Positions 42,352 to 51,838 of a DNA stretch of 64,000 bases are shown here, piece by piece. Every line of letters begins with the position of its first letter. Positions within the stretch are counted from its first letter, which is position 1. A program made the position numbers and the translations under genes. The stretch is taken from positions 620,001 to 684,000 of the forward strand of contig JADJXR010000001.1 of the NCBI GenBank assembly GCA_016710285.1. Direction: 5' to 3'. The DNA is from Chlorobiota bacterium. Its GTDB lineage: Bacteria; Bacteroidota; Ignavibacteria; OLB7. The notes beneath the pieces are model-generated. The model worked only from the letters and a program-made list of their open reading frames with translations, was not told where the DNA came from and did no database searches.

Positions 42352-43089
42352 ATGCCCTCAGCCATTCTTACCCGCAGCCACCAGGAAAACCGGCGATTGG
42401 CTCCGGTGTTTCGCCGGCGTGGGTTCCGGGTGTTCAGCGCGCCGATGATTGAACTGCTCCCCATCCCCCCCGATGCTTCTATCACTCAGCAATGGCTGGC
42501 TGCGGGTGGGTCCAGGGTGGTTCTTTCCAGCGCCGCCGCTGCCCAGCAATGGCTGGCTGCGCTCCCCAATCTTCCCATCCCTCCCGATTCCGTTCGCTAT
42601 TGGATTGTTGGCCAGCGGAGCCGTGATTTGGTCCAAACGCGCTTCCCCAATTCCCCGATTGAAGCCCTTGCCAACAGCGGGGCCGAACTGCTACGCCAGA
42701 TTCCCCCCGGCCTTGCTGCGCCTGCCATTCTGTACCCATGCAGCAGCCAGCGGCGCGATGAACTTGTTGACGGATTGCGGGACCGGGGCGCGCGGGTGAT
42801 GGAGCTTCCGCTGTACCGCCCGCAGCTTCCGGCCAACGCGGCGCGGCGGCTTCGCACGGCGATTCGGGGGGCGGGGGTTCCGCTCTGTTTCGTCTTCTTT
42901 TCCCCTTCGGCGGTGGCCAATTTCATTTCGCTTCAACCGGAGCTACCGCACGGAGCTATTTTCGCCGCCGTTGGAAGCACCACCGCCCAGGCACTGCGGA
43001 GGAACGGGGTAGCGGAGGTGATTACTCCATCCAAGCCAAATGGGGCACTGCTTGCCGATGCCATCCTTGAAGCGATAGAACAACCATGA
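42352..43089 (+). CDS. hemD: Uroporphyrinogen-III synthase
   Basis: Cyclises hydroxymethylbilane to uroporphyrinogen III in haem synthesis. The 245 aa product has the weakly conserved two-domain HemD plan, with SAILTRSHQENRRLAPVF at the start, VVLSSAAAAQQWLAAL, YPCSSQRRDELVDGLRDRGA, FFSPSAVANFIS and FAAVGSTTAQALRRNG. The last two are the clearest family marks. Its stop overlaps hemE by 4 bases, which strengthens the call. An internal nucleotide repeat (cagcaatggctggctgcg, twice) gives the duplicated QQWLAA. Confidence 0.85.
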   Translation: MPSAILTRSHQENRRLAPVFRRRGFRVFSAPMIELLPIPPDASITQQWLAAGGSRVVLSSAAAAQQWLAALPNLPIPPDSVRYWIVGQRSRDLVQTRFPNSPIEALANSGAELLRQIPPGLAAPAILYPCSSQRRDELVDGLRDRGARVMELPLYRPQLPANAARRLRTAIRGAGVPLCFVFFSPSAVANFISLQPELPHGAIFAAVGSTTAQALRRNGVAEVITPSKPNGALLADAILEAIEQP

Positions 43090-44126
43090 ACGATCAACAG
43101 AACTCACTCCTGATCCGCGCCCTTTGTGGCCAGTCGGTGGAACGCCGTCCGGTGTGGATGATGCGCCAGGCGGGGCGGTACTTGCCGGAGTACCGCGCAA
43201 TCCGCGCCACCACGAATTTTTTGGGCCTGTGCAAAACGCCGGACCTTGCCGCCGAAGTCACCGTCCAGCCGGTTGACTTGGTGGGGGTGGATGCGGCCAT
43301 CATTTTTAGCGACATCTTGGTGGTGCCGGAGGCGATGGGGATGGAGCTGATTGTGGAAGAAGGGAAAGGTGGGCCACGATTCCCGAACCCGCTGCGGGCG
43401 GAATGGGACATCAACCAGCTGGCCAGCGGCATCACCCAAAACCTGCAGTTTGTGTTCGATGCCATTGCCGAAACCAAGCGGAGGCTGAATGGCCGCGTTC
43501 CGGTGATTGGCTTTGCCGGCGCGCCGCTAACCCTTGCGGCCTACATGATTGAAGGCCAGGGGAGCAAGAATTTCGATACGTTCAAAGCGTTCCTGTTTGC
43601 GCAACCCGCGGCGGCGCACCGCTTGCTGGAAAAACTTGCGACGGAGTTGGTTGGATACTTGGTGGAGCAGACCCGCGCCGGGGCCAATATGCTTCAGTTG
43701 TTCGACACGTGGGCCGGGGTGTTGCCGGAAGAGGAGTACCGTGCGTTCGGGCTGGCCTATGCTTCGGCGGTGCTGGATGGCGTGCGGCGTGCGGCCCCCG
43801 ATGTGCCGATCCTGTACTTCCCCAAAGGGGTCCGCAGCTACGATGGCTTTGCCGAATCGGGAGCCAGCGGGTTTGGGATTGATTGGCAGACGGATCTTCG
43901 CCGCGCCGCGCAGGAGCTTCCCGATACGTTCCCGCTGCAAGGGAATTTGGACCCCACGGTGCTGCTGACCGACCCCGAAACCATTCGCCGCCGAACCCAG
44001 CAGATGTTGGCGAAGGTGCCAAGCCAGCGCGGGTACGTTGCCAATCTTGGCCACGGAATTTTGCCACACACCCCGGTGGAGCACGCGCAAGCCTTTATCC
44101 AAGCCGTGAAGGAGACGGCGATATAA
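43086..44126 (+). CDS. hemE: Uroporphyrinogen decarboxylase
   Basis: Removes four acetate carboxyls from uroporphyrinogen III to give coproporphyrinogen III. The 346 aa enzyme has the N-terminal signature RRPVWMMRQAGRYLPEYRA and a second signature, GFAGAPLTLAAYMIEG. IFSDILVVPEAMG and LGHGILPHTPVEHAQAFI are also standard. Length is normal. The ATG overlaps the hemD stop (ATGA), so the pair is coupled. Confidence 0.96.
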   Translation: MNDQQNSLLIRALCGQSVERRPVWMMRQAGRYLPEYRAIRATTNFLGLCKTPDLAAEVTVQPVDLVGVDAAIIFSDILVVPEAMGMELIVEEGKGGPRFPNPLRAEWDINQLASGITQNLQFVFDAIAETKRRLNGRVPVIGFAGAPLTLAAYMIEGQGSKNFDTFKAFLFAQPAAAHRLLEKLATELVGYLVEQTRAGANMLQLFDTWAGVLPEEEYRAFGLAYASAVLDGVRRAAPDVPILYFPKGVRSYDGFAESGASGFGIDWQTDLRRAAQELPDTFPLQGNLDPTVLLTDPETIRRRTQQMLAKVPSQRGYVANLGHGILPHTPVEHAQAFIQAVKETAI

Positions 44127-44454
44127 GCCCGGCGCAGGGCAAGCAATCACCCCACCCCAATCCCATGAACTTTTTCTCCCCGACAGCAAATCTTGGGCCT
44201 GTTGGCGTTGCCCATGTTGTTGCTTCTTGTTATTCTGTGGTCGTCTTGTGGGTCCGCTCCATAAGCAGGCATCAAATGGGAAGCCCTCCCCCTATTGTTG
44301 CCCGGTTTGTTTGCGCACTGTATGGTGGCGCAGGCCGGCAGCTTCCACGGCAGCCGATACCGCATTCTGTCTTCCTTCACGTTTCCAGCAATTCCCGACA
44401 GACCGATATGGCCACAGCCATGACATATCCTTGCGTAACCACCCGGAGGCCACT
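44127..44454. other. Intergenic stretch before terC
   Basis: I see no gene here. I looked for a manganese (yybP-ykoY) riboswitch, which often precedes TerC/Alx-type genes, and could not match its conserved core. The end contains GGAGG (44444-44448), the likely ribosome-binding site of the next gene. Confidence 0.5.
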
Positions 44455-45546
44455 GTGAAACTTGGCATTGACGTTTGGTGGTGGGTGGGCTTCAACGCCT
44501 TCGTGCTGGCATTGCTGGTGCTTGATTTAGGGGTCTTCCACCGCAAAGCACACGAGGTGAAGCCAAAGGAGGCCGCAATCTGGAGTGTGATTTGGGTGAC
44601 GCTTTCGTTGCTGTTCAATGGGTTTATCTGGTATGAGTTTGGGTCGCGCCCGGCAACGGAGTTTTTAACCGGCTATCTGATTGAAAAATCCCTTTCGGTT
44701 GATAACCTGTTCGTCTTCGTTCTGATTTTCAGCTACTTCAACGTCCCGGCCAAGTACCAGCATCGAATCTTGTTTTGGGGGATTATCGGCGCGTTAATCA
44801 TGCGCGCCACGCTGATCGGTTTGGGGGCGTTTATCCTTGAGCAATTCGAATGGGCGATTTACATCTTCGGTGCCTTCTTGGTGTACACCGGCATCCGAAT
44901 GGCGGCCGAGAAGGAGTCGAATATTGAGATCGAGGCCAACCCGCTGATAAAACTGCTGAAACGCTGGATCCCGGTCTCGAACCGCTACCATGAAGACAAG
45001 TTTTTGGTAAAGGAAAACGGTGTCTGGATTCTTACACCGATGATGATTGTGCTGGTGCTGATTGAAAGCACCGACCTTGTGTTCGCGCTCGATTCTATCC
45101 CAGCAATTTTTGCCATTACTCAAGATTCGTTCATTGTTTATACCTCCAACATCTTCGCCATTCTTGGGCTGCGCTCGCTTTACTTCTTGCTGGCCAATGT
45201 GATTGATAAATTCCACTACCTGAAATATGGCTTGGCGGTTGTGCTCTGCTTTATCGGGGTGAAGATGTTGCTGACCTATTTCGATTTCCATATTGACATC
45301 GCAGTCTCGCTGGGCATTGTGGCGGTAATCCTTATTGCCTCCGTCATCTTCTCGATTACTCACCCCAAGGAGGCGGCCATGCACTCCCCGGTCACCCACG
45401 ACCCTTCGCGGCTAACCGGCCCGATTGCTCCGTTTGATCTGGAGGCGCAACAGAGGAACGGCAGCGGCGCGGGCGTAAACGATGCGCCAATCGGGAACGT
45501 GATTGCCCCAACGCCGCAGCCAAATAATTCACCAACAGATTCCTAA
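44455..45546 (+). CDS. TerC/Alx-family membrane transporter
   Basis: The 363 aa integral membrane protein has about eight to nine helices. Key family motifs are present: SLSVDNLFVFVLIFSYF with its essential acidic residue, RILFWGIIGALIMRA, LIESTDLVFALDSIPAIFA and FAILGLRSLYFLLA. Alx/TerC relatives export manganese or other metals, and several are linked to tellurite resistance. The GTG at 44455 with a GGAGG site 6 bases upstream is preferred to the longer frame from 44227, which adds a non-membrane tail. The C-terminal 50 residues are a disordered Pro/Asn/Ser tail. Confidence 0.87.
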   Translation: MKLGIDVWWWVGFNAFVLALLVLDLGVFHRKAHEVKPKEAAIWSVIWVTLSLLFNGFIWYEFGSRPATEFLTGYLIEKSLSVDNLFVFVLIFSYFNVPAKYQHRILFWGIIGALIMRATLIGLGAFILEQFEWAIYIFGAFLVYTGIRMAAEKESNIEIEANPLIKLLKRWIPVSNRYHEDKFLVKENGVWILTPMMIVLVLIESTDLVFALDSIPAIFAITQDSFIVYTSNIFAILGLRSLYFLLANVIDKFHYLKYGLAVVLCFIGVKMLLTYFDFHIDIAVSLGIVAVILIASVIFSITHPKEAAMHSPVTHDPSRLTGPIAPFDLEAQQRNGSGAGVNDAPIGNVIAPTPQPNNSPTDS

Positions 45547-45579
45547 CTCTTAAGACCCGGGTGGCTTCATCCGCTTTCC

Positions 45580-46089
45580 ATGAATAGCCTTCGTTCCTCC
45601 ATCATACTGCTGCTGCTGTTGGCTTGGTGCGGAACACTTCGCGGCCAACCCGAAGCCACGCACCAGCAACAGGATGCGCCCCCTGCCGACACGATGGAGG
45701 TCCGGTACGACTACACCCCCATCTACAACAGCCCCAGCTACACCGCGAACATCCTGGGCGACAAGCAGAAAGGGGATATGGTTGCGGTGGTTGGGAAGGT
45801 CGGGAAGTTTGCGCAGGTGCTGATGCCTTTTGGCACCGGGTTTATTGCCAGGGTGAACCTTCGGGATATCTCTGGGCAATCGGACAATCCGCAGCACGAT
45901 TCCGCGGCTGCAAGAGAATCCGCGCCACCCCCCACATACCTTTTGCAGCCCCCCAAAAAGGAAACGCAGCAACCAACAGCCGCCGAACACCGCTGCAAAG
46001 GGATCACCAAAAGCGGCAAGCAATGCTCGCGAAAGGCGGAAGCTGGGGGTGAGTACTGCTGGCAGCATCGCCCCAACAATCGCCCGTAG
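45580..46089 (+). CDS. Secreted SH3-like protein with C-terminal Cys/His cluster
   Basis: The 169 aa product has a signal peptide (SIILLLLLAWCGTLRG). A bacterial SH3-like segment follows (YTPIYNSPSYTANILGDKQ, VVGKVGKFAQVLMPFGTGFI, about 40-95). After a Pro/Gln linker comes a small Cys/His motif, RCKGITKSGKQCSRKA...YCWQHR (about 137-163), like the zinc-knuckle tails found in some phage- or homing-endonuclease-linked proteins. Finding that motif on an exported protein is unusual. The gene starts 33 bases after terC. Confidence 0.7.
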   Translation: MNSLRSSIILLLLLAWCGTLRGQPEATHQQQDAPPADTMEVRYDYTPIYNSPSYTANILGDKQKGDMVAVVGKVGKFAQVLMPFGTGFIARVNLRDISGQSDNPQHDSAAARESAPPPTYLLQPPKKETQQPTAAEHRCKGITKSGKQCSRKAEAGGEYCWQHRPNNRP

Positions 46090-46158
46090 GAGATGGAACG
46101 GTACACGAAGCCAGCAATGCCACATCGCCACGTTCAGAACCACAGCCGCACGCTCACC

Positions 46159-47280
46159 ATGCAATGCCGACACCTCCCCTTCCGGTGGTGGGTGTGGGTT
46201 GTTCCTTTTCTGCTGGCGTTCCCCTGTTCGGCGGCGGTGCAAGGCCAGTTCGGACCAGAAGCCCGGGGTTACGCCGATAGCTCCGCAGCAACCCCCGATT
46301 CCCCCCGCCCGTTTGACACCATCTGGAGTGACACCAAAGCGGTCTTCACCGAAGGGGTCCAGATTTTTTCTGCGCCGCTCCGGTTTGGGGGAACCGAGTG
46401 GGGGATTGCCGGAGGAGTGGTTGCCGGAACAGGGCTGATGATGACCGCCGACCATCAAGCCCGCAAAACATTCACCCAAACGGAGGACACGCTTGCCAAC
46501 CGGCTAAGCGAGATTGGCAATTATTACGGCACGCTTCTGCCGGGCCTTGCGGTCTCCGCGGGGTTGTACTCTGGCGGATTGATTTTTGACGAGCCAAGCG
46601 TTCGCCGCGCAGGGCGGCACGTCTTCCAGGCGATGCTCTATGCCGGGACCATCACCACCGTTGCCAAGATGCTGATTGGCCGCCACCGCCCATTCCTGAA
46701 CGATGGCGAATATGTGTTCGATGGCCCTTCAACGAAGGATGAATATTTCTCGCTTCCGTCGGGCCATTCCACCGTTGCTTTCTCCATCAGCTCGGCCCTT
46801 GCTGCCGATATTGACCACCCAGCGGCCACCGTCGCGCTTTACTCCCTTGCCACGCTGACCGCCCTCAGCCGCATCCACAGCGACCGCCATTGGCTAAGCG
46901 ATACCTTCCTGGGCGCGGCAATCGGCACCGCTTGCGGCTACGGCGTTGTGCATCTGGGGGACCCCGCCCGGCTCCGAATCATCCTCCTGGATTCTGCTTC
47001 CAACCAGCAACGGAGTGATGCTTCGCTGGAGCGGGCTGCTTGGCGCAAGCTCGCGGTAGCTTCACTCTCGGTCAGTCGCTCACTTCCACTCACTCAGTCT
47101 CTCAATCTCTCACCCCATTCCCTGCGCGTCCACATCCACGATAATCTGGACCGATTGCTTGCCGTGGTCCTCGCGGTATTTCTCGTAGGCCTTGCTGAAG
47201 ATCTGGTGGAACTGCCGCCCCCCGGGGTCGGTGGTCTTGTTGTTTTTCACGATGATCTGGTAGCGGTAGGCGTTCTTTAA
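46159..47280 (+). CDS. PAP2-family phosphatase with C-terminal extension over priA
   Basis: Membrane-associated lipid phosphatase (PAP2/acid phosphatase superfamily). The three catalytic motifs are complete: KMLIGRHRP, PSGHSTVAFS and SRIHSDRHWLSD. I set the start at 46159, where the signal peptide begins (RHLPFRWWVWVVPFLLAFPC); earlier in-frame starts at 46093 and 46120 add a polar tail. The last 57 codons run antisense to the 3' end of priA, and the tail before that (SVSRSLPLTQSLNLSP) is low complexity. The original stop may have been lost, or the real end may lie earlier by frameshift. Confidence 0.85.
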   Translation: MQCRHLPFRWWVWVVPFLLAFPCSAAVQGQFGPEARGYADSSAATPDSPRPFDTIWSDTKAVFTEGVQIFSAPLRFGGTEWGIAGGVVAGTGLMMTADHQARKTFTQTEDTLANRLSEIGNYYGTLLPGLAVSAGLYSGGLIFDEPSVRRAGRHVFQAMLYAGTITTVAKMLIGRHRPFLNDGEYVFDGPSTKDEYFSLPSGHSTVAFSISSALAADIDHPAATVALYSLATLTALSRIHSDRHWLSDTFLGAAIGTACGYGVVHLGDPARLRIILLDSASNQQRSDASLERAAWRKLAVASLSVSRSLPLTQSLNLSPHSLRVHIHDNLDRLLAVVLAVFLVGLAEDLVELPPPGVGGLVVFHDDLVAVGVL

Positions 47281-49635
47281 TTTCCAGATCAGTGCTTGCG
47301 TCGGGCCGATGATGTCCAACGCCGGATGCTTTGCCGGAAGCAATCCCCGGAACAATTTCGCGTGCTGCTCGGCCTCCTTCTGGTCCTCCGATTTCACCTC
47401 GATGACAATGAATCGGGAGAAGGGGGGATAGAACAACGCCTGGCGGTTGTACAGTTCATCGTTGTACATCATCCGGTAGTTTTTGGCAAAGGCGGCTTGG
47501 ATTGCCGGATGCTCCGGGTGGGCGGTTTGCACCACCACTTCACCCTCCATCCCCCCACGCCTTCCGGCGCGCCCAGCCACCTGGGTGATAAGCTGGAACG
47601 TCCGCTCGCTTGCGCGGAAATCGGGAAGGAGCAACTGGGTATCGGCCGAGACCACACCAACCAGCGACACCCGCGAGAAATCCAGCCCCTTGGCCACCAT
47701 CTGCGTGCCCAGCAGAATATCCACCTCACCTTTGGCAAACGCCGTCAGGATTTGGCGGTGCGCCCCTTTGCGGGCGGTGGTGTCAAGGTCCATCCGCAGA
47801 ACTTTGGCTTCGGGAAGCTGTGCGGCCAATTCTTCTTCCACCTTCTGGGTCCCAACGCCGGGCTGCCGAAGGTCGTGGTTGCCGCAGACGGTGCAGCTGG
47901 TTTCTGCCTTGCGGGTGTAGCCGCAGTAGTGGCACCGAAGCGAGGTGATCGGCTTGTGGTAGGTCAGCGTCACGGCGCAGTTGGGGCACATGGGGGAGTG
48001 GGCGCAGGCCGAGCACTCCAACCGCGTGGCAAACCCGCGCCGATTCTGGAAGAGTATCACCCCTTCCTTCTTCTCCAACTTTGCGCGGATGTCGGCAATC
48101 AGCCGCACCGAAAGGGACCCACGCATCAGGTTCTGCTTCCGTGCCGTGACGGTGTCAACAATCACCATTCGCGGCTCGCGGGCGTTGTCCACCCGCTCCG
48201 GCAAATTCAGCAGGTGATATTTCTCCCGAAGGGCATTGAAGTACGATTCAATCGAAGGGGTTGCCGAACCCAACACCGCCACCGCACCCGACAGCTGCGC
48301 CCGCACGATTGCTGCGTCGCGGGCGTTGTAGCGGGGTTGGGCATCGTACTGCTTGTAGCTGGCTTCGTGTTCTTCGTCAACAATCACAATCCCAAGGTCC
48401 CGCACCGGGGCGAACAATGCCGAGCGTGGTCCAATCACCACATCGCACCCGCCACGCATGGCACGCAACCAGCTGTCGTAGCGTTCCCCTTCCGACATCC
48501 GGCTGTGGAGCACCGTCACCCGCTCGCCAAAAGCACGTTTGAAGCGTTCCACAAGTTGGATGGTGAGCGCGATTTCCGGCACCAGCATGATTGCCCGCTT
48601 CCCACGCTCCACCGCATGGCGGATTGCCTCGATATAGACCTGCGTTTTCCCCGACCCCGTCACCCCGTGAAGCAAAAACGATTTGAATGCCCCGGCATCC
48701 ATCGCCCCGGTGATTGCCGCAATGGCGTTGGCTTGATCCTGATTTGGGACGATATCCGCCTGCGAATCGGTCAGGGCCTCATGCTCCGGCTCATCTTCCC
48801 GGTCCTCCAAAATTTCCTCACGCGATTGCTCAATCTGGGTTTGCTCCAGCGCCCCTTTTTCCACCAACGCCGCCAGTGCCGAAGCGGGTGCTTTTGCCGA
48901 AGCCGCCACGTGAGCATTCGGCAGATATTCGTTCCCCGAACGCTCGGCTTGGGTGTAGAGGAACAGCATCACCGAGGCTTGTTTCGGCGCGTTGGCATCA
49001 AGCTGGTCGAACAGGGTGTGCAGAGCCTCTTCATCGTTCAGGAGCGTTGGGTTGATCCGCACGGCGTTCACCTTCTTTGGCTTGCTTTCGCGCCCTTCGG
49101 TGGTGGAGCGTTCAATCAGCCCTTTTTCTTCCAGAGCCACCAGCTGGGAGTAAAGATTTTCCGCGCCGACTTTCTTTTTCAGGAAGGCCACCGTGACCCC
49201 TTTGGGATGGTCGCTCAATGCCGTCAGGATTGCGGCTTGGCGCGGGGCCACGCGGCGCAGTTCGGGGATTTCCTCCACCACGCCGTTGTGCGCCAGCATC
49301 ACCCGCTGGGACGATTCCGGGGACATCCCTTGCGGGAGCATCGAGCGGAGGGTTTCGCCAACCGGGGCCACGTAATATTCGGACATCCAATCGGCAAAGC
49401 GGAGCATCTCATCGCTGAACAGCGGCTCGGCATCCAGCACGTCGCTGATTGGCTTCACCCCTTGCAGGGTGGTTTCGTTCACCTCATCAACAATCACCCC
49501 GGTCATCGTCCGCTTGCCAAACGGAACCGTGACCCGCACGCCAATATGCGCCGCATCGGCAAAGTTGTCCGGAACGGAGTAGGTGAAGTTCTTGAAGATT
49601 GGAAGCGGAAGCGCGACCTGGACAAATTGGGACAT
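47110..49635 (-). CDS. priA: Primosomal protein N' (replication restart helicase PriA)
   Basis: SF2 helicase that reloads the replisome at stalled forks. The 841 aa protein has an N-terminal DNA-binding domain (FVQVALPLPIFKNFTYSVP), Walker A HGVTGSGKTQVY, the DEEH box (IVIVDEEHEASYKQ), GSATPSIESYFNAL, and the zinc module with eight Cys (CSACAHSPMCPNCA, CHYCGY, CTVCGNH). Motif V/VI segments (LLGTQMVAKGLDF, TQVAGRAGRRGG) are intact. The 3' end overlaps the convergent PAP2 gene by 171 bases. An insertion of about 100 aa rich in Ala/Glu near residues 180-280 is longer than in E. coli. Confidence 0.95.
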   Translation of the reverse strand: MSQFVQVALPLPIFKNFTYSVPDNFADAAHIGVRVTVPFGKRTMTGVIVDEVNETTLQGVKPISDVLDAEPLFSDEMLRFADWMSEYYVAPVGETLRSMLPQGMSPESSQRVMLAHNGVVEEIPELRRVAPRQAAILTALSDHPKGVTVAFLKKKVGAENLYSQLVALEEKGLIERSTTEGRESKPKKVNAVRINPTLLNDEEALHTLFDQLDANAPKQASVMLFLYTQAERSGNEYLPNAHVAASAKAPASALAALVEKGALEQTQIEQSREEILEDREDEPEHEALTDSQADIVPNQDQANAIAAITGAMDAGAFKSFLLHGVTGSGKTQVYIEAIRHAVERGKRAIMLVPEIALTIQLVERFKRAFGERVTVLHSRMSEGERYDSWLRAMRGGCDVVIGPRSALFAPVRDLGIVIVDEEHEASYKQYDAQPRYNARDAAIVRAQLSGAVAVLGSATPSIESYFNALREKYHLLNLPERVDNAREPRMVIVDTVTARKQNLMRGSLSVRLIADIRAKLEKKEGVILFQNRRGFATRLECSACAHSPMCPNCAVTLTYHKPITSLRCHYCGYTRKAETSCTVCGNHDLRQPGVGTQKVEEELAAQLPEAKVLRMDLDTTARKGAHRQILTAFAKGEVDILLGTQMVAKGLDFSRVSLVGVVSADTQLLLPDFRASERTFQLITQVAGRAGRRGGMEGEVVVQTAHPEHPAIQAAFAKNYRMMYNDELYNRQALFYPPFSRFIVIEVKSEDQKEAEQHAKLFRGLLPAKHPALDIIGPTQALIWKLKNAYRYQIIVKNNKTTDPGGRQFHQIFSKAYEKYREDHGKQSVQIIVDVDAQGMG

Positions 49636-49865
49636 GGTGGAAATTGGAAATCAGTTGTTGGGGATCGGCTAATGGAAATCGGCTGGTGGAAAATAGGGGG
49701 TAATTGGCGATTAGTGAGCAAGGCATTTTCAGCTTTTCCAACTCAGCTTCCGGCCCGCTTGTTACGCTGGCATCCGCCGCTGCTGTTCCGTTCGTATCTG
49801 TTACCGTGTCTTGAACCTGCAAAAAGTACATTGCGAAGAAATCTCTCACCTTGTAGGTTGCTCCC

Positions 49866-51020
49866 ATGCTCAAACTCTCTGTTATTTCTTTCTTCTCCGT
49901 TGCGTTGTTCGGGGTGGTTCCGGCGGTTGGGCAGCCCGCCGATTCCGCAGGGCCGGAACCGCTGCCAATTGTGGCCGTTACCGGGATTGCTCGGCAGCTT
50001 CCCGCCGCCAGCACCAGCACCGCCCCTTCCGCCCAAGCCGTTTCTGACTCAGCCGCAAGCGATATTCCCCCCGCCAAACCCGAGCCAGCGATTGACTCCG
50101 CCGCAGAGTTTATCCCCTTTCAGGAATACACCTTTGCCAAGAACCAACGCTACACGGTGGACGCTTCGCTTCCCCGCAGGACCTCCAGAATCAACCCAAT
50201 CACCACCGCAGCGTTGGGGGCTGCCTACGGCGGGCTGATTTATGGCTTGCACGTCCTGCAAAGCAACGCATGGTGGAAGGATAACCGCCAAGATTTCCAC
50301 ATCCAAGACGACTGGGATTACGCACTGCAGGTGGACAAAGTTGGGCATACGTATGGCGGCTACTACATGTCGTACATCCTGGGCGAAGGAGTCCAGGGGT
50401 GCGGCTTCAGCGTGACGGCATCGCGGTGGATTGGCGCGGGGCTTGGGCTGATGTACCAAACCTACGTGGAGGTGGAGGATGGCTACGGCCCGCAATGGGG
50501 TTTCAGCCCAACGGACTTTGCCGGGGATTTTCTTGGGGCGGCATATTTCATCACCCAACATTACGTCCCCGCGCTGGAGAACTTCAATCTGAAGTGGGAG
50601 TACGTTCCGGCCCAGTGGGTTGGCGAGCGTTCGATCCGCCACCCAACCGCCGTGGTTGATGACTACAACAGCTCGACGTTTTGGCTGAGCGCGAATGTCT
50701 ACAACCTGCTTCCCGAAAATCTAAAACCGTACTGGCCAAGCTGGCTGAATCTGGCACTTGGCTACGGCGTGCGCGACATCAGCTACGACGATCCCACGCT
50801 GGGGGCCGATTTCCAGCTGCCGAAACGCCGATTCATCATTGGGCTGGATTACGACTTCGTGCGGCTGATGCCCGACGGACCGAACTTCTGGAACTGGGTG
50901 CGGCAGGGGATGAACTGGTTCAAAATTATCCCCGCCCCGGCCATCAGTTTTGGGGATGAAGGGACGCGGTTCTACCTCCTCTACCCCTTCAAATTCGACG
51001 TTGGCGGATTCAAGTTTTAG
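49866..51020 (+). CDS. DUF2279 outer-membrane-associated protein
   Basis: The 384 aa product has a signal peptide and an Ala/Pro/Ser-rich N-terminal spacer, then the DUF2279 core. VDKVGHTYGGYYMSY and YGPQWGFSPTDFAGDFLGA, the invariant part, lie near residues 160-225. A C-terminal half follows with alternating aromatic residues that could form beta strands (FWLSANVYNLLPENLK, RRFIIGLDYDFVRLMP). The family occurs in Bacteroidota and relatives and has no known activity. It is divergent from priA and probably has its own promoter in the 49636-49865 gap. Confidence 0.82.
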   Translation: MLKLSVISFFSVALFGVVPAVGQPADSAGPEPLPIVAVTGIARQLPAASTSTAPSAQAVSDSAASDIPPAKPEPAIDSAAEFIPFQEYTFAKNQRYTVDASLPRRTSRINPITTAALGAAYGGLIYGLHVLQSNAWWKDNRQDFHIQDDWDYALQVDKVGHTYGGYYMSYILGEGVQGCGFSVTASRWIGAGLGLMYQTYVEVEDGYGPQWGFSPTDFAGDFLGAAYFITQHYVPALENFNLKWEYVPAQWVGERSIRHPTAVVDDYNSSTFWLSANVYNLLPENLKPYWPSWLNLALGYGVRDISYDDPTLGADFQLPKRRFIIGLDYDFVRLMPDGPNFWNWVRQGMNWFKIIPAPAISFGDEGTRFYLLYPFKFDVGGFKF

Positions 51021-51064
51021 CTGGGCGTTGGGGGATGCGCCGCGAAGGCTGCCCGGGTGCCGCA

Positions 51065-51838
51065 TCAGACGCTAATCACCGCTGGCTTCAGCTCCGTGAA
51101 GTACGCATCCCCTTTGTACCGAACTTGCTCCAAGAACAACCCCGACGGGGGGGCGGTCATGTTCATCGTGCGGTCGGGATTTTCCAACGATGCGGCAAAG
51201 GCATCCAGCGGAAGATTTCCGCGCCCGATCTCCACAATGCAACCGATCATCCGCCGCACCATTTTCCGCAAGAAATGGCTGGCGCGGATGCGGATCACGA
51301 TCAGCTCCCCAGCTTCCCCAACCTCCACCGACTCCACCAACACCATCGTTGATTTTTCCGAGGGGTCCTTGTCGGCAAAGGCGCGGTAGTCGTGCATTCC
51401 CACGGCGATTGCCGAGGCGCGCCGCATTGCGCCAACGTCCAGATCATCCCGAATCCACCAGACCAAATTTTTCCCGAAGGCAGTGCGCCGGCGCGAGATT
51501 TGGTACAGGTAGCTGCGGCCAATGGCATCGTGCCGTGCGTGGAAATTTTTCGGCACGGCGAAGGCGTTCAGGATGTTGATGTCCGCCGGCAAATTATTGT
51601 TCAGCCCAATGCGGATTCGGTTGGAAGGAAGGCTTTCCGGCAGGTCAATATGGACAGCCTGGCCAAGCGCGTGGACCCCGGCATCGGTTCGCCCCGACCC
51701 CATCACCTCACCCACTTTTCCGAAGGCATCGCGAGCGGCTTGGATCAGCATCCCCTGGACGGTTCGTGCGTTCTGCTGCATCTGCCACCCACTGTAGCGG
51801 GTTCCATCATATTCAAGAAGCAAGCGATATCTGGGCAT
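51065..51838 (-). CDS. truA: tRNA pseudouridine(38-40) synthase
   Basis: Modifies uridines in the anticodon arm. The 257 aa product has the catalytic Asp in GSGRTDAGVHALGQAVH (about residue 58), preceded by YDGTRYSGWQMQ at the start. The C-terminal MVRRMIGCIVEIGRG segment is also typical. Length is normal. It converges with the DUF2279 gene 45 bases away. Confidence 0.95.
   Translation of the reverse strand: MPRYRLLLEYDGTRYSGWQMQQNARTVQGMLIQAARDAFGKVGEVMGSGRTDAGVHALGQAVHIDLPESLPSNRIRIGLNNNLPADINILNAFAVPKNFHARHDAIGRSYLYQISRRRTAFGKNLVWWIRDDLDVGAMRRASAIAVGMHDYRAFADKDPSEKSTMVLVESVEVGEAGELIVIRIRASHFLRKMVRRMIGCIVEIGRGNLPLDAFAASLENPDRTMNMTAPPSGLFLEQVRYKGDAYFTELKPAVISV

Noticed and set aside
44127..44454. 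Possible manganese riboswitch before terC
   Set aside because: The conserved core of the yybP-ykoY element could not be found by eye.
47296..50238. 980-codon plus-strand frame opposite priA
   Set aside because: The protein is a Pro/Arg/His-rich shadow of priA; PriA motifs on the minus strand are unambiguous.
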